Source: Phycisphaeraceae bacterium (GTDB lineage: Bacteria > Planctomycetota > Phycisphaerae > Phycisphaerales > UBA1924). Taken from it: a DNA stretch of 64,000 bases. Every line of letters begins with the position of its first letter. Positions within the stretch are counted from its first letter, which is position 1. The notes under the pieces were generated by a model. The model did not search any database. It was not told where the DNA came from and was given only the letters and a program-made list of their open reading frames with translations. The stretch spans positions 1-64,000 of the forward strand of contig JAHBXK010000015.1 in NCBI GenBank assembly GCA_019636535.1, read 5' to 3'. The position numbers and the translations under genes are program-made. Shown in pieces: positions 8,103 through 18,094 of the stretch.

Positions 8103-9884
8103 ATGACGACGAACACATGGAAGCGGTCGGCTTGGGCGCTGGTTGGCGCAGTTGCGGTCCTTTCGGGGTGCGCTGGGCAGGCGGGGACTGGTGGAGCGGG
8201 CGATTCGAGCCGTGCCGCCGCAACGGCGGAGCACGCCCGAAACGGTGGCGCTGCGAGCACGGCGAATCCGGTTGCAACGCCCCCGCCGCTCTATGACAAC
8301 CTCGGCCCGCACACGCGGCGCGTGACGACGTCGTCGGCAATGGCCCAGCGGTACTTCGATCAGGGCCTGAACTGGATGTACGCCTTCAACCACGATGAGG
8401 CGATCCGCGCTTTCGAGCACGCGGCCCGGCTTGATCCGCGGTGTGCGATGGCGTGGTGGGGTGTCGCGATCTGCCACGGGCCGCACATCAACAACCCGAT
8501 GATGGATGAGGCGAGGTCGCGTGCGGCGTGGGCAGCGCTCAACAAGGCGCTGGAGCACGCCCACGCGTGCGAGCCGGTGGAGCGAGAGTTGATCGGCGCG
8601 CTGGCCGCGAGGTACGACGACCCCGAGCGTGACGGGGGGACGAAGATTCCGATGGACCCGCAGGCGCGTCGGCCGTTCGATGAGGCGTACGCCGGGGCGA
8701 TGGCCCGCGTGTACAAGCGGCATCCGACTGATCAGGACGTTGCCACGCTGTACGCCGAGTCGCTGATGGACCTGAGCCCGTGGGACTTGTGGTCGCTCGA
8801 CGGGCAGCCGCGGCCGCAGACGCCCGAGGTGTTGCGGCTGCTGCAGCAGGTGCTGGCCTCGAACCCCGACCATCCCGGGGCGAATCACCTGTACATCCAC
8901 GCGGTGGAGGCCTCACCGCATCCCGAACTGGCGGACGGTGCCGCAACGCGGCTGCGGACGCTCGTGCCGGGATCCGGGCACATGGTGCACATGCCGTCGC
9001 ACATCGACGTGCGCATGGGTCGGTGGAACCTGGCGGCGGACCAGAACGAGAAGTCGATGAAGGTGCACCGCGCGTACGAGAAGCGGTCGCCGAGGCAGGG
9101 GCTGTACCGGGCCTACATGTTCCACAACGTGCACTTTCTGTCGTACGCGTGCATGATGGCGGGACGGGAGAAGGACTCGATCGCGGCTGCGCGGCAGATG
9201 ATGGCGTCGATTCCGGAGGAGTTCTATCAGGACTTTGCGCCGGTGGTGGACGCGTACGCGGCGATCGAGGTGGAGTCGCTGATGCGGTTCGGGCGTTGGG
9301 ACGACCTGCTCGTCGAGCCCGAGCCGCGCGAGAGTCTGCCGATCACGCGTGCGTTCTGGTCGTTCGCGCGGGGCGTGGCGTACGCGGCGAAGGGTGAGGT
9401 CTCGAACGCTCGGCAGGAGCAGGCCCGGTTCCGTGAGCGGGTGCGGTCGATTCCTGAGGACGCGATGATGGCGATCAATCCGGCCCGGAAGGTGCTGTCG
9501 ATCGCGGACGAGATGCTCGAGGGGGAGATTCTGTATCGCGAGGGAGATCTCGAAGGGGCCGTTCGGCACCTTCGAGCGGCGATCGCGATCGAAGACACGC
9601 TGATGTATATGGAGCCGCCGGACTGGGTGCAGCCGGTGCGGCACGCACTCGGGGCGTTCCTGGTTGAGGCAGGGCGATTCGATGAGGCCGAGGCGGTGTA
9701 TCGCGAAGACCTGCGTCGTCTGCCTGAGAACGGCTGGTCGCTTCACGGGCTTGCCAAGTGCCTGCGCGCCACGGGGCGGGACGCGGAGGCGGAGCGGGTT
9801 GAGGACCGGTTCAGGCGGGCGTGGTCGAGGTCGGACGTGAAGTTGGAGAGCAGTTGCTTCTGCGTGCAAGGCCGGAAGCACTGA
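8103..9884 (+). CDS. TPR-repeat lipoprotein
   Basis: A 593-residue secreted protein with a lipoprotein signal, lipobox LSGC with the acylated cysteine at about residue 23, followed by a low-complexity linker. The mature part begins with RYFDQGLNWMYAFNHDEAIRAFEHAARLDP, a TPR-like pair seen in a family of secreted planctomycete and proteobacterial proteins, then the signature MAWWGVAICHGPHINNP. More TPR-like helices lie near the C-terminus, including RFDEAEAVYREDLRRLP. The start is the ATG at 8103 behind a strong AGGAGG. No enzymatic motif was recognised; a scaffold or binding role at the membrane is likely. The gene is not obviously in an operon. Confidence 0.8.
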   Translation: MTTNTWKRSAWALVGAVAVLSGCAGQAGTGGAGDSSRAAATAEHARNGGAASTANPVATPPPLYDNLGPHTRRVTTSSAMAQRYFDQGLNWMYAFNHDEAIRAFEHAARLDPRCAMAWWGVAICHGPHINNPMMDEARSRAAWAALNKALEHAHACEPVERELIGALAARYDDPERDGGTKIPMDPQARRPFDEAYAGAMARVYKRHPTDQDVATLYAESLMDLSPWDLWSLDGQPRPQTPEVLRLLQQVLASNPDHPGANHLYIHAVEASPHPELADGAATRLRTLVPGSGHMVHMPSHIDVRMGRWNLAADQNEKSMKVHRAYEKRSPRQGLYRAYMFHNVHFLSYACMMAGREKDSIAAARQMMASIPEEFYQDFAPVVDAYAAIEVESLMRFGRWDDLLVEPEPRESLPITRAFWSFARGVAYAAKGEVSNARQEQARFRERVRSIPEDAMMAINPARKVLSIADEMLEGEILYREGDLEGAVRHLRAAIAIEDTLMYMEPPDWVQPVRHALGAFLVEAGRFDEAEAVYREDLRRLPENGWSLHGLAKCLRATGRDAEAERVEDRFRRAWSRSDVKLESSCFCVQGRKH

Positions 9885-10064
9885 GCGATTCACTCGGTTG
9901 CGATCTGAGCAGCGTGACGTGAACGATGTGATCCGACCGCCGCCGTGGGCGTCGATCGGGCCAGCGGGCGTGCGTGCGCGGGCACGCATCGACATCGTTA
10001 CCATGTTGCTGGGACGCCGCATACGGCGGCTGGTTACGGCTCAGCGCATGGCAGGAGGCCGCCC

Positions 10065-12842
10065 GTGGCGGATCGAACCAACAACGGTGCTCCGTCGGCT
10101 CGCAGTGCGAAGTCCGTCGGTGCCGAACAGACAAGGCTGCTGGAAGACACCCAGCGCCGTGCCAACTGGAAGCGCTGGGGGCCGTATCTGAGCGAGCGGC
10201 AGTGGGGGACCGTGCGCGAGGATTACTCGCCGGACGGGTCTTGCTGGACGAGTTTTCCGCACGACCAGGCACGCAGCCGGGCGTATCGATGGGGCGAGGA
10301 CGGGCTGCTGGGCATTACCGATCGGCAGTGCCGGCTGTGCTTCGCGGTTGCGCTTTGGAACGGCCGCGATCCGATCCTGAAGGAGCGGCTCTTCGGCCTG
10401 ACCGGGCCCGAGGGCAATCACGGTGAGGATGTCAAGGAAGAGTACTTCTACCTCGATTCGACGCCGACGCATTCGTACATGAAGGCGCTGTACAAGTACC
10501 CGCAGACGGAGTTTCCGTACGCGCGGCTTGTGGAAGAGAACGCCAAGCGCGGAAGGTATGAGCCGGAGTATGAACTCAAAGACACGGGGGTGTTCGATGA
10601 GAGCCGGTACTTCGACGTCGAGGCCGAGTATGCCAAGGCCGGGCCGGACGACCTGCTGATCAGGATCAAGATCAGCAACCGTGGGTCGGAGCGGTCGGTC
10701 TGCCACGTGCTTCCGACGGCCTGGTTCCGCAACACATGGTCGTGGGGGTGCACGCACGAGGGGTGCTGGATCAAGCCGCACATGCGGTTGACCGGGCGGG
10801 AAGGTGCGCCGATCGCGATCGAGTGTGATCACGTATCGCTGGGCAAGTACGCGCTGTACGTGGACCATGACGACGCGGGGAAGCCGCCGGTCGAGGTGTT
10901 GTTTACGGAGAATCAGACGAACAACCGGCGCGTGTTCGATGTCGAGAACGAGAGCCGGTGCGTGAAGGACGCGTTTCATGAACGGGTGATTCACGGCCGG
11001 GCCGAGGCCGTGAACCCCGCGCAGACCGGGACGAAGGCGGCCGCGTGGTTCCGACTCGAGATCCCGGCGGGCGGGTCCGTCACGCTTCGATTGCGGCTTG
11101 CGTCGCAGGAATCCGGCGTGAAGCAGCCGTTCGGCGGGGAGTTTGAGCGGACATTCGAGGAACGTCTGCGCGAAGCGGACGAGTTCTTTGACTACGGCCG
11201 GTTGGCGGACATGTCGGAGGAAGAGCGGCGTGTGATTCGGCAGGCGTATGCCGGGCTGTTTTGGAGCAAGCAGTTCTACCACTACGTGGTCAAGGACTGG
11301 CTGGAGGGTGATCCCGGCCAGCCGACGCCGCCCGAATCACGCAAGTCGCCGGGTTCGCGGAACGTCGAGTGGACGCACTTGTTCAATCGCGACGTGATCT
11401 CGATGCCGGACAAGTGGGAGTACCCGTGGTACGCGGTGTGGGACCTGGCGTTCCATTGCGTTGCGTTCGCGAAGGTCGATGAGCACTTTGCCAAGGAGCA
11501 GTTGCTGCTGATGCTCCGCGAGTGGTACATGCACCCGAGCGGCGCGATTCCCGCGTACGAGTTTGCGTTCGGCGACGTGAACCCGCCCGTTCACGCGTGG
11601 GCGTGCTGGCGCGTGTACAAGATGACCGCCGCGCGGGGCGGTCGCGATCGGCAGTTCCTTGAGCGGTGCTTTCACAAACTGCTTCTGAACTTCACGTGGT
11701 GGGTGAACCGCAAGGACCCTGAGGGGCGGAACCTCTTTGGCGGGGGCTTCCTCGGGCTAGACAACATCGGTGTTTTTGATCGTGGCAAGCCGCTGCCGGG
11801 AGGGTGGAAGCTCGAGCAGGCCGACGGCACGGCGTGGATGGCGTTCTATTGCGGGACGATGCTGTCGATCGCGTTGGAACTGGCGCAGGAGAACCCCGCC
11901 TACGAGGACGTGGCCAGCAAGTTCTTTGAGCACTTCGTGGCGATCGTGGACGCGATGAACTCACTTGGAGGGTCGGGGCTGTGGGACGAAGAGGACGGGT
12001 TCTACTACGACCACGTGCGGTTGGATCATCGGGTTCATCCGCTAAAGGTCCGCAGCCTTGTTGGGGCGATGCCGCTGATCGCGGTCGAGGTGCTCGAGGA
12101 GGATCAGATCGATCGGCTGCCGGGCTTTAGAAAGCGGATGGACTGGTTTCTGGAGCACCGGAAGGATCTTGCGCAGCACGTCTCGTACATGTGCCAAGAT
12201 CGGAGCGAGTCGCATTCGCACCGACTGCTCGCGATCCCCAGCCGCGATCGGCTTGAGCGTGTGTTGCGACGGCTTCTGGACGAAGCGGAGTTTCTGGGGC
12301 CGAACGGGATCAGGAGCGTGTCGCGGTTTCATCGCGATCACCCCTTCGTCATTCGGGACAAGACCACCGGCAACGAGTATCGCGTGGCGTATGACCCGGC
12401 CGAGAGCACGACGAGCATGTTCGGCGGGAACAGCAACTGGCGGGGGCCGGTCTGGTTTCCGATCAACTTCCTGATCGTCGAAGCGCTCGAGCGATACCAC
12501 CACTTCTACGGCGATGACTTCACGTGCGAGCATCCGGTCGGATCGGGCCGGCGATGCACGCTGGCGGAGGTGGCGGCGGACCTGCGCAAGCGGCTGATCG
12601 CGACGTTTCTGCCGGACGGCACTGGTCGGCGGCCATGCCACGGCGAGGATGCGAGGTTCGCGTCGGATGTACATTGGAAGGACCTCGTGTTGTTCTACGA
12701 GTACTTCCACGGCGACACGGGCAAGGGGCTTGGCGCATCGCACCAGACCGGCTGGACCGCACTGGTGGCGCCGATGCTTCGCGACAAGACGCGACTTCGC
12801 ACGGAGCGGGGCGTCGGTGCGTCGACGGCCGCTCGGAAGTAG
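10065..12842 (+). CDS. GH63/MGH1-like glucosidase
   Basis: A 925-residue cytoplasmic protein of the (alpha/alpha)6-barrel glycoside hydrolase family related to mannosyl-oligosaccharide glucosidase. Members hydrolyse terminal glucose or mannose from small glycosides. Recognisable stretches are [22 protein letters not shown] near the N-terminus, [62 protein letters not shown] and the late [21 protein letters not shown]. The GTG at 10065 is preceded by AGGAGG at a 6-nt gap, which decides the start; the in-frame extension to 9945 is not family-like. It ends at a strong bidirectional terminator. No sugar transporter or other carbohydrate gene is adjacent, so the substrate is unknown; glucosylglycerate is one possibility in this group. 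Confidence 0.85.
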   Translation: MADRTNNGAPSARSAKSVGAEQTRLLEDTQRRANWKRWGPYLSERQWGTVREDYSPDGSCWTSFPHDQARSRAYRWGEDGLLGITDRQCRLCFAVALWNGRDPILKERLFGLTGPEGNHGEDVKEEYFYLDSTPTHSYMKALYKYPQTEFPYARLVEENAKRGRYEPEYELKDTGVFDESRYFDVEAEYAKAGPDDLLIRIKISNRGSERSVCHVLPTAWFRNTWSWGCTHEGCWIKPHMRLTGREGAPIAIECDHVSLGKYALYVDHDDAGKPPVEVLFTENQTNNRRVFDVENESRCVKDAFHERVIHGRAEAVNPAQTGTKAAAWFRLEIPAGGSVTLRLRLASQESGVKQPFGGEFERTFEERLREADEFFDYGRLADMSEEERRVIRQAYAGLFWSKQFYHYVVKDWLEGDPGQPTPPESRKSPGSRNVEWTHLFNRDVISMPDKWEYPWYAVWDLAFHCVAFAKVDEHFAKEQLLLMLREWYMHPSGAIPAYEFAFGDVNPPVHAWACWRVYKMTAARGGRDRQFLERCFHKLLLNFTWWVNRKDPEGRNLFGGGFLGLDNIGVFDRGKPLPGGWKLEQADGTAWMAFYCGTMLSIALELAQENPAYEDVASKFFEHFVAIVDAMNSLGGSGLWDEEDGFYYDHVRLDHRVHPLKVRSLVGAMPLIAVEVLEEDQIDRLPGFRKRMDWFLEHRKDLAQHVSYMCQDRSESHSHRLLAIPSRDRLERVLRRLLDEAEFLGPNGIRSVSRFHRDHPFVIRDKTTGNEYRVAYDPAESTTSMFGGNSNWRGPVWFPINFLIVEALERYHHFYGDDFTCEHPVGSGRRCTLAEVAADLRKRLIATFLPDGTGRRPCHGEDARFASDVHWKDLVLFYEYFHGDTGKGLGASHQTGWTALVAPMLRDKTRLRTERGVGASTAARK

Positions 12843-12874
12843 CGGATCTGGGCGATGTCCGGGAGTGGAAAGAG

Positions 12875-12902
12875 AAAGCCCCGCCGATGCCGACGGGGCT
12901 TT
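12875..12902. terminator. Bidirectional terminator between the glucosidase and the haloperoxidase genes
   Basis: AAAGCCCCG pairs with CGGGGCTTT around a 10-nt loop, with A and T runs on both sides. It lies between two convergent genes and can serve both. Confidence 0.85.
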
Positions 12903-12934
12903 GTACTTGTTGGGTGCCTCAAAGGACGGACTGG

Positions 12935-14362
12935 TCAGTTCCGACGGCGACGGCAGCCGAGGACGAACAGGCCGAGGAGTCCGATGGATGCGGCGCCGGG
13001 GGCGGGAACGGGCTGCAAGAGCGTCGAGAAGACGTGGTTCGCAACGTCGTAACCCAGGATGTTGCCGTCGAGCGCATCGAAGTAGAAGTGGACCCCGAGG
13101 TAGACTCGGCTCAGTGCGTTCTCCCAAGCCGCATCGGAGAATGAGGTGAACGAGCGGGTGAGGCTCGGGTCGTAGCCGAGGCCAAGGTTGACGCTGAACT
13201 CGTCGCTGCCGACGCTGAAGTTGTACGCATCGCCGAAGAGGGCGGCCATGATGCCGGCGTGCGCAGCGCCCATCGTTGCGTGGCCAGAGGTGTACGCCGG
13301 GAACGGGGGTGTGAAGTCGTTGAGCGGGAGCCAAGACGCGTCCGGCGAGGTCATCGGATTGCCGTCGTCGAGCGTCTCACGGATCGCGTCGATCGGCCGC
13401 CAGAGATCGAAGTCGGTGTTGTACTTCGAGTCCCACGAAGCGATGCAGGCGTCCGCCATCGCCATGTTGACCAGCGCGAACATGCGGGCGTTCTGCGAGA
13501 GCGTGAGCGACTCCTGCGCGGAGACGACCTTGCTGATCTCGACGAGTTGGCCGGGCGGTTTCGAGGTGCCGTCGCGGTCGTTCGCCCAGAACCATGCGAT
13601 TTGTGTCTGCTCGGCGGATCGCACGGCGCTGGTGCGAGAGCCCAGGTCTTTCACGCCGGGAATGCCCGGGGCGCCGTTGATGTTGTCCGCGTACTCCTGG
13701 CTCTGAAGCAGCGCGGCCATCGAGCCGTAGTCGGTGAGCCGAGTCGGACGGAACTGAGCGCCGTGCGTGAGCGCCCACGGCGTGGCGTTGCCCCAGTGCG
13801 GGCTGAAGGCCGGGACGTTCGGGCCGTCGGGAGTTACGCGGAAGTCACCGGGATTGCCGCCGTAGGTGTAGGAGGGGTCCGCGTCGAAGCCGTCGTTGGC
13901 ACGCTGTGCGAGCAGCAGCGTGGCGACCTGCTGTCCGTGGGCCATGCCCGCTGCCTTGGCCGGACCGTCCGGGATCGCGGCGATCTGGGCGTTGTACCTC
14001 GCCGTGATCAAATTCTGTGCGGGCACGTTGCCGACGTGCAGTTGGTTGAGCGCGTGGTACGCCGCGCTCGCCGCGGCCGCCTCACGGGAGGTGCCCGCCG
14101 CGGGAACGGGCAGGCCGGACGTGTACGGCTGGAACGATGCGTTGAAGTTCTCGACCGCGTCGATGCTGTTGATGGCGTCGAACATCGCGACGCTGAAGAT
14201 GGGGCCAGCGCGAGACACGGGGCATGGTGCCCCTCCGGTCGCCCGGATCACATCCTGATACGTGGATTGCCATTCGACAACGACGTCCGCACGAGCGGTT
14301 CCGCAAACTGCGAGCAGAACCATCGCGCACCCCACCATCTCGCGAGAGAGCGTTCGTTCCAT
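12935..14362 (-). CDS. Vanadium-haloperoxidase-like (PAP2 superfamily) secreted protein with PEP-CTERM-like tail
   Basis: A 475-residue secreted protein of the vanadium-dependent haloperoxidase/PAP2 acid phosphatase superfamily. The signal peptide is followed by the all-helical core. The anion-binding histidine motif PFPAYTSGHATMGAAHAG and the late SRVYLGVHFYFDALDG histidine are present, as in secreted bacterial members. Whether it uses vanadate and halide cannot be told from this. The C-terminus reads VPAPGAASIGLLGLFVLGCRRRR: a Pro-rich motif, a hydrophobic helix and an arginine cluster, the plan of PEP-CTERM sorting signals. The ATG at 14362 has AGAAGG upstream at good spacing; a GTG three codons earlier is the alternative. 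No exosortase gene is in the window. Confidence 0.85.
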   Translation of the reverse strand: MERTLSREMVGCAMVLLAVCGTARADVVVEWQSTYQDVIRATGGAPCPVSRAGPIFSVAMFDAINSIDAVENFNASFQPYTSGLPVPAAGTSREAAAASAAYHALNQLHVGNVPAQNLITARYNAQIAAIPDGPAKAAGMAHGQQVATLLLAQRANDGFDADPSYTYGGNPGDFRVTPDGPNVPAFSPHWGNATPWALTHGAQFRPTRLTDYGSMAALLQSQEYADNINGAPGIPGVKDLGSRTSAVRSAEQTQIAWFWANDRDGTSKPPGQLVEISKVVSAQESLTLSQNARMFALVNMAMADACIASWDSKYNTDFDLWRPIDAIRETLDDGNPMTSPDASWLPLNDFTPPFPAYTSGHATMGAAHAGIMAALFGDAYNFSVGSDEFSVNLGLGYDPSLTRSFTSFSDAAWENALSRVYLGVHFYFDALDGNILGYDVANHVFSTLLQPVPAPGAASIGLLGLFVLGCRRRRN

Positions 14363-14550
14363 TTCTTTCACCCTTCTGTTGACCTGCCCTGATGAGAGAG
14401 AGTTAACCGCGGTACTTGGTTATCCTGCCAAAGTGCATCTCCCAATGCAAGGGATTTTTTGCGATTTCGGTGGGCGAGTTGATGACCAGGAAGTCTGATA
14501 ACAGTGGCTGAGGCTGAAGGCGAAACGCGGGTGTTTGAACGGCAACGAAA

Positions 14551-14576
14551 AACCCCGCCGGAAGGCCGGCGGGGTT
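14551..14576 (-). terminator. Terminator of the first RRM gene
   Basis: AACCCCGCCGG and its exact complement are separated by four bases. Read on the minus strand it is followed by a run of T, 35 nt after the RRM stop codon. Confidence 0.88.
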
Positions 14577-14610
14577 GCTGAAGATCCAGAAACGATGAGG
14601 TGGTTGGTGC

Positions 14611-14949
14611 TTACCAACCGCCGCGGCCACGGCCACCGCCGCCGCCACCGCCACCGCCGCCCCAGCCGCCACGGCCACCACCACCGCCGCCGCCACGCGG
14701 ACGATCCTCGCGGGGCTTGGCCTCGTTGACCGTCAGGTCACGGCCGCCGACGTTCTGGCCGTGGACCGCCTCGATGGCGGCGCGAGCCTGGCCATCGTCG
14801 GGCATCTCGACGAAACCGAAGCCGCGGCTGCGGCCGGTCTCGCGATCCATGACGATGGACGCCGAGGCGACATCGCCGTGCTGCTCGAACAGTTCGCGCA
14901 GGTCAGACTCGCTGGTGTTGAAAGACAGATTTCCGACGTAGAGCTTCAT
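14611..14949 (-). CDS. Glycine-rich RRM RNA-binding protein (copy 1)
   Basis: A 112-residue single-RRM protein. RNP2 is KLYVGNLSF at residues 2-10 and RNP1 is RGFGFVEM near residue 47, both intact, so single-stranded RNA binding is expected. After DLTVNEAKPRE the last 30 residues are a glycine-rich tail ending in RGGW, as in cyanobacterial and plant cold-inducible glycine-rich proteins. In those, the role is RNA chaperoning or mRNA localisation; here it is inference. The start is the ATG at 14949 giving MKLYVGNLSF. A close paralogue is at 17617, with SCO1 and cystathionine beta-synthase between them. The region upstream is a long leader that resembles that of the paralogue. Confidence 0.93.
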   Translation of the reverse strand: MKLYVGNLSFNTSESDLRELFEQHGDVASASIVMDRETGRSRGFGFVEMPDDGQARAAIEAVHGQNVGGRDLTVNEAKPREDRPRGGGGGGGRGGWGGGGGGGGGGRGRGGW

Positions 14950-15139
14950 CACACGATACCTCAAGCCCGAGCAATCGAAACCAGAATCAGAACCGGGCAG
15001 GAACTCGGGCGAGGCCGTGCGTCGATCCAGGACAGGGGCCGTTTCCGCCAACACGGCGGACAACCGGCCGAAGCCCCAGATGCTAGCCCCAATCCGGATG
15101 TCAAGCGAGCGGCGGGCACGCGAAGGTCAACGTTTCGCC

Positions 15140-15145
15140 TAGACT
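15140..15145 (+). promoter_or_regulatory. -10-like TAGACT, 6 nt before the cystathionine beta-synthase gene
   Basis: TAGACT is 6 nt before the ATG at 15152 and no Shine-Dalgarno lies between, consistent with a leaderless mRNA. Confidence 0.5.
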
Positions 15146-15151
15146 GGCCGC

Positions 15152-16627
15152 ATGACCCAGATTGCCGCATCCGGACGCACCAAACCGCCCCTTGCCCCAC
15201 CCTATTCAGGGGTTTTGGACATGATCGGCAACACGCCCATGTTGGAACTGGGCAGGTTGGACATTGGGGGGGGCGGCGCAGGCAACTCGGGCTCCGTCAG
15301 GTTGTTTGGGAAGATGGAGTTGATGAACCCGGCGGGTTCGATCAAGGACCGCATCGGCCTGAGCATGATCGAGGCCGCGGAGCGGGAGGGGAAACTGAAC
15401 CCCGATGCCGACCCGAAGCCCACGATCATCGAAGCGACGGCGGGCAACACGGGGCTGGGGTTGGCGCTTGTCGGCAGGCAGCGCGGGTACACGGTCAAGT
15501 TCGTCATGCCCGACAAGATGTCGCAGGAAAAGATTCAGCACCTGCGGGCGATGGGGGCGGAGGTCATTCTGACGCGATCGGATGTTGAGAAAGGGCATCC
15601 TGAGTACTACCAGGATGTGGCGGCTGCGCTCGCGAAGCGCACACCGAATTCGCTGTATGTCAACCAGTTCGGGAATGCCGCGAACCCTCGCGCGCACTAC
15701 GAGGGCACCGGGCCGGAGATCTGGGAGCAGATGGAGACGGTGGGGGGGATCGACGCGTTCGTGTGCGGCGTGGGCTCCGGCGGCACGCTGAGCGGCGTCG
15801 GGCGATACCTGAAGGAGCGGAATCCGAACGTGAAGATCGTTCTCGCGGACCCGGCCGGGTCGATTCTCGCGCCGCTGGTGAACGACGGCAGAGTGGTCAA
15901 GCCGGGCTCGTGGCTGGTGGAGGGCATGGGGGAGGACTTTGTGCCGGACATCTGCGATCTGAAACTCGTGGACGAGGCGATCGCGGTGACCGACCGCGAC
16001 TCGTTCATGGCTTCGCGCGAACTGCTTGCGAGGGAAGGTGTGTTGGCGGGATCGAGCACCGGGTGCATCCTGCACGCGGCGATGGTGTATTGCCGAAGGC
16101 TGAACCGGGAGGGCAAGCGGGCCAACGTCGTGACGCTGATCTGTGACAGCGGTGCGAAGTACCTCTCCAAGCACTTCAACGACTTCTGGATGATCGACAA
16201 CGGCTTCATCGAGCGGCCGCGCACGAACGACCTGCGCGACCTGATCGCGAGAAGGCACGATCTTCGCGAGGACTACACGATCAGTCCGACCGACCCGATC
16301 CGGAACGTCATCAAACGCATGGGGATGTACAGCGTTTCGCAGATGGTTGTGATGGACGACAAGTCCGACGGGAAGGTGGAAGGGATCATCGACGAGGGGG
16401 ACATCCTGCTGGCGGTGCATACCGATCCCGCGGCGTTCGAGCGGCCGGTGAGCGACTTCATGACTCGGCGGCTGGAGACCGTCCGGCCGGAAGCGCCGGT
16501 CAGTTCGCTCATGCCGATCTTCCGTGCTGATCGCGTGGCGATCGTCGTGGACGCTGACGGCGAGTACTACGGGCTGATCACGAAGATCGACATGGTCAAC
16601 TACTTCCGGTCGAAGTTGACACGCTGA
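15152..16627 (+). CDS. Cystathionine beta-synthase (PLP enzyme with CBS domain pair)
   Basis: Joins serine (or O-acetylserine) and homocysteine to cystathionine in reverse trans-sulfuration. The 491-residue protein has the fold-type II PLP core with K65 in NPAGSIKDR as the expected Schiff-base lysine, the TAGNTGLGLA substrate loop, and the GSGGTLSGVGRYLKE phosphate loop. From about residue 370 to the end there are two CBS domains, which in relatives bind adenosyl ligands. That domain layout separates it from plain cysteine synthase, though a cysteine-synthase activity cannot be excluded. The gene is a single unit with a -10-like box directly upstream of its ATG. metK, which supplies the methyl cycle, is 4 kb away. 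Confidence 0.88.
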   Translation: MTQIAASGRTKPPLAPPYSGVLDMIGNTPMLELGRLDIGGGGAGNSGSVRLFGKMELMNPAGSIKDRIGLSMIEAAEREGKLNPDADPKPTIIEATAGNTGLGLALVGRQRGYTVKFVMPDKMSQEKIQHLRAMGAEVILTRSDVEKGHPEYYQDVAAALAKRTPNSLYVNQFGNAANPRAHYEGTGPEIWEQMETVGGIDAFVCGVGSGGTLSGVGRYLKERNPNVKIVLADPAGSILAPLVNDGRVVKPGSWLVEGMGEDFVPDICDLKLVDEAIAVTDRDSFMASRELLAREGVLAGSSTGCILHAAMVYCRRLNREGKRANVVTLICDSGAKYLSKHFNDFWMIDNGFIERPRTNDLRDLIARRHDLREDYTISPTDPIRNVIKRMGMYSVSQMVVMDDKSDGKVEGIIDEGDILLAVHTDPAAFERPVSDFMTRRLETVRPEAPVSSLMPIFRADRVAIVVDADGEYYGLITKIDMVNYFRSKLTR

Positions 16628-16721
16628 CGCGGGGGGATCTCGCAGGCTTGTGTCGCGACTGGGCCGGCGTGCGGCCGTGTCGCGGCGGCACCGTCGGTGG
16701 TGGTGGCGGAGGCCGGCTTGC

Positions 16722-16727
16722 TATTCT
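16722..16727 (+). promoter_or_regulatory. -10-like TATTCT, 6 nt before the SCO1 gene
   Basis: TATTCT precedes the ATG at 16734 by 6 nt with no ribosome-binding site between; a leaderless start is likely. Confidence 0.5.
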
Positions 16728-16733
16728 TCGAAC

Positions 16734-17483
16734 ATGCCGCGTGTGTTGAAGTTGATCGTTGCCATTGCGGGCGTGCTGGGTGTCGGCTCGGCGGTGCTGC
16801 TCGTTGTGCTGGTGAAGTCAACCGAACGGAGTGGGGATCCGATGGCTGATTCTTCTCGACCAGTCAATGCTCGACCCGCTGAACCCGACGAGGAAGTCAT
16901 CGGGCTCTCGATCCCCGAGTTTGCGATGATCGATCAGGACGGTCGGCCGTTCTCGCGGGCCGATCTCGCGGGGCATGTGACGGTGATCAATTTCATCTTC
17001 ACGAACTGCCCGCTGATCTGCCCCTTCATGACCGACACGATGTCCGAGATCGCCACGCGGCTTCGAGCGACGGACGCCCGCTTCGTGTCGTTCTCGGTCG
17101 ACCCTGTGCATGACACGCCCGAGAGACTGCGAGCGTTCGCCGCTCGATATCAGGCGGATCATCGGCGATGGAAGTTCGTGACCGAGCATGGGGCGCCGGT
17201 TTCGACTTTGCCTGATCCGGCGCACGAGCCCGACGCCAATACCGCGGATCGCCCCACCATCGTCGGCAACATTCTCCGCAACGGACTGCGGATGATGACT
17301 CGACCCAATCCGGACGAGCCGATCACGCTGAGCGACGGATCGACCATGGCCAACATCATCCATCCGGAGTGGTTCGTGTTGCTGGACCGGGACGCTCGCG
17401 TGCTGGGCATCTATCGGCGCTCGGACCCGGCTCAGGTCGATGCGCTGGTTGAACGCATCCAGCGCATCGATCGGGCCAAGTGA
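16734..17483 (+). CDS. SCO1/SenC family copper chaperone
   Basis: A 249-residue membrane-anchored thioredoxin-fold protein that helps build the CuA centre of cytochrome c oxidase. One N-terminal transmembrane helix (about residues 5-27) is followed by a periplasmic domain. The copper motif is C92-P-L-I-C96 in TNCPLICPFM, and the third ligand histidine is H210 in ANIIHPEWFVLLD. VDPVHDTPERL matches the family. An acidic insert of about 30 residues around 150-200 (DPAHEPDANTADRP) is longer than usual. No cytochrome oxidase gene is in the window. The upstream ATG at 16650 in frame is rejected because its product is only arginine-rich. Confidence 0.9.
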   Translation: MPRVLKLIVAIAGVLGVGSAVLLVVLVKSTERSGDPMADSSRPVNARPAEPDEEVIGLSIPEFAMIDQDGRPFSRADLAGHVTVINFIFTNCPLICPFMTDTMSEIATRLRATDARFVSFSVDPVHDTPERLRAFAARYQADHRRWKFVTEHGAPVSTLPDPAHEPDANTADRPTIVGNILRNGLRMMTRPNPDEPITLSDGSTMANIIHPEWFVLLDRDARVLGIYRRSDPAQVDALVERIQRIDRAK

Positions 17484-17527
17484 GCGTTCAAGAGACTCGA
17501 TGGCGTTCGCTCAGCGTTCAAATCGAA

Positions 17528-17555
17528 CAAGGCCGGAGCGTGTACCCCGGCCTTG
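17528..17555. terminator. Bidirectional terminator between SCO1 and RRM copy 2
   Basis: CAAGGCCGG and CCGGCCTTG pair perfectly around a 10-nt loop between two convergent genes. No long T tract is present. Confidence 0.7.
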
Positions 17556-17616
17556 CCTTCAACCTGCTTGGTGAGTCTGACAGCCGAGCAACACAATTTG
17601 GCTGCGCGATCTCGAT

Positions 17617-17919
17617 TTACCAGCCGCCGCGGCTGCGACCGCCGCCACTGCCACCACGCCCGCCACCGCCGCCGCCCTCGCGGGGCTTGGCCTCGTTGAC
17701 GGTCAGGTCGCGACCGTCGACGTTCTTGCCGCTCAGCGCGGCCATCGCGGCGCGGGCGTGCTCGTCATTGCGGAACTCGACGAAGCCGAAGCCGCGGGGC
17801 CGGCCCGTGTCGCGGTCCATGACCAGCGAAGCGGACGTGACCTCGCCGTGCTCGGCGAACAGGTCGCGCAGCTGGGACTCGGATGTGTTGAAGGAGAGAT
17901 TACCCACGTAAAGTTTCAT
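17617..17919 (-). CDS. Glycine-rich RRM RNA-binding protein (copy 2)
   Basis: A 100-residue paralogue of the protein at 14611. RNP2 KLYVGNLSF and RNP1 RGFGFVEF are intact, and the segment DLTVNEAKPREGG leads into a shorter glycine-arginine tail that also ends in RGGW. The two proteins agree at most RRM positions and diverge mainly in tail length, so they arose by duplication. The start is the ATG at 17919. A leader of more than 100 nt without another gene lies upstream and shares TCTGAATCTG and TCGGG-TTG(G)AG elements with the leader of copy 1, so shared post-transcriptional control, for example by temperature, is possible. Confidence 0.92.
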   Translation of the reverse strand: MKLYVGNLSFNTSESQLRDLFAEHGEVTSASLVMDRDTGRPRGFGFVEFRNDEHARAAMAALSGKNVDGRDLTVNEAKPREGGGGGGRGGSGGGRSRGGW

Positions 17920-18094
17920 GACTTTACTCCAACCCGAAGAACAGATTCAGATGATGCCGGTGCTTGGGCTCGGGTAGACGAAGCGTCGGGAGACCAGAGA
18001 GGACTCGACCAACGCGGCCGGGACCAGACAGAGATCTACAGGGCAAGTATAGGCACGCCGGGCGTGTTCGTGGCGTGCCGGCGGCGTGACCAGA

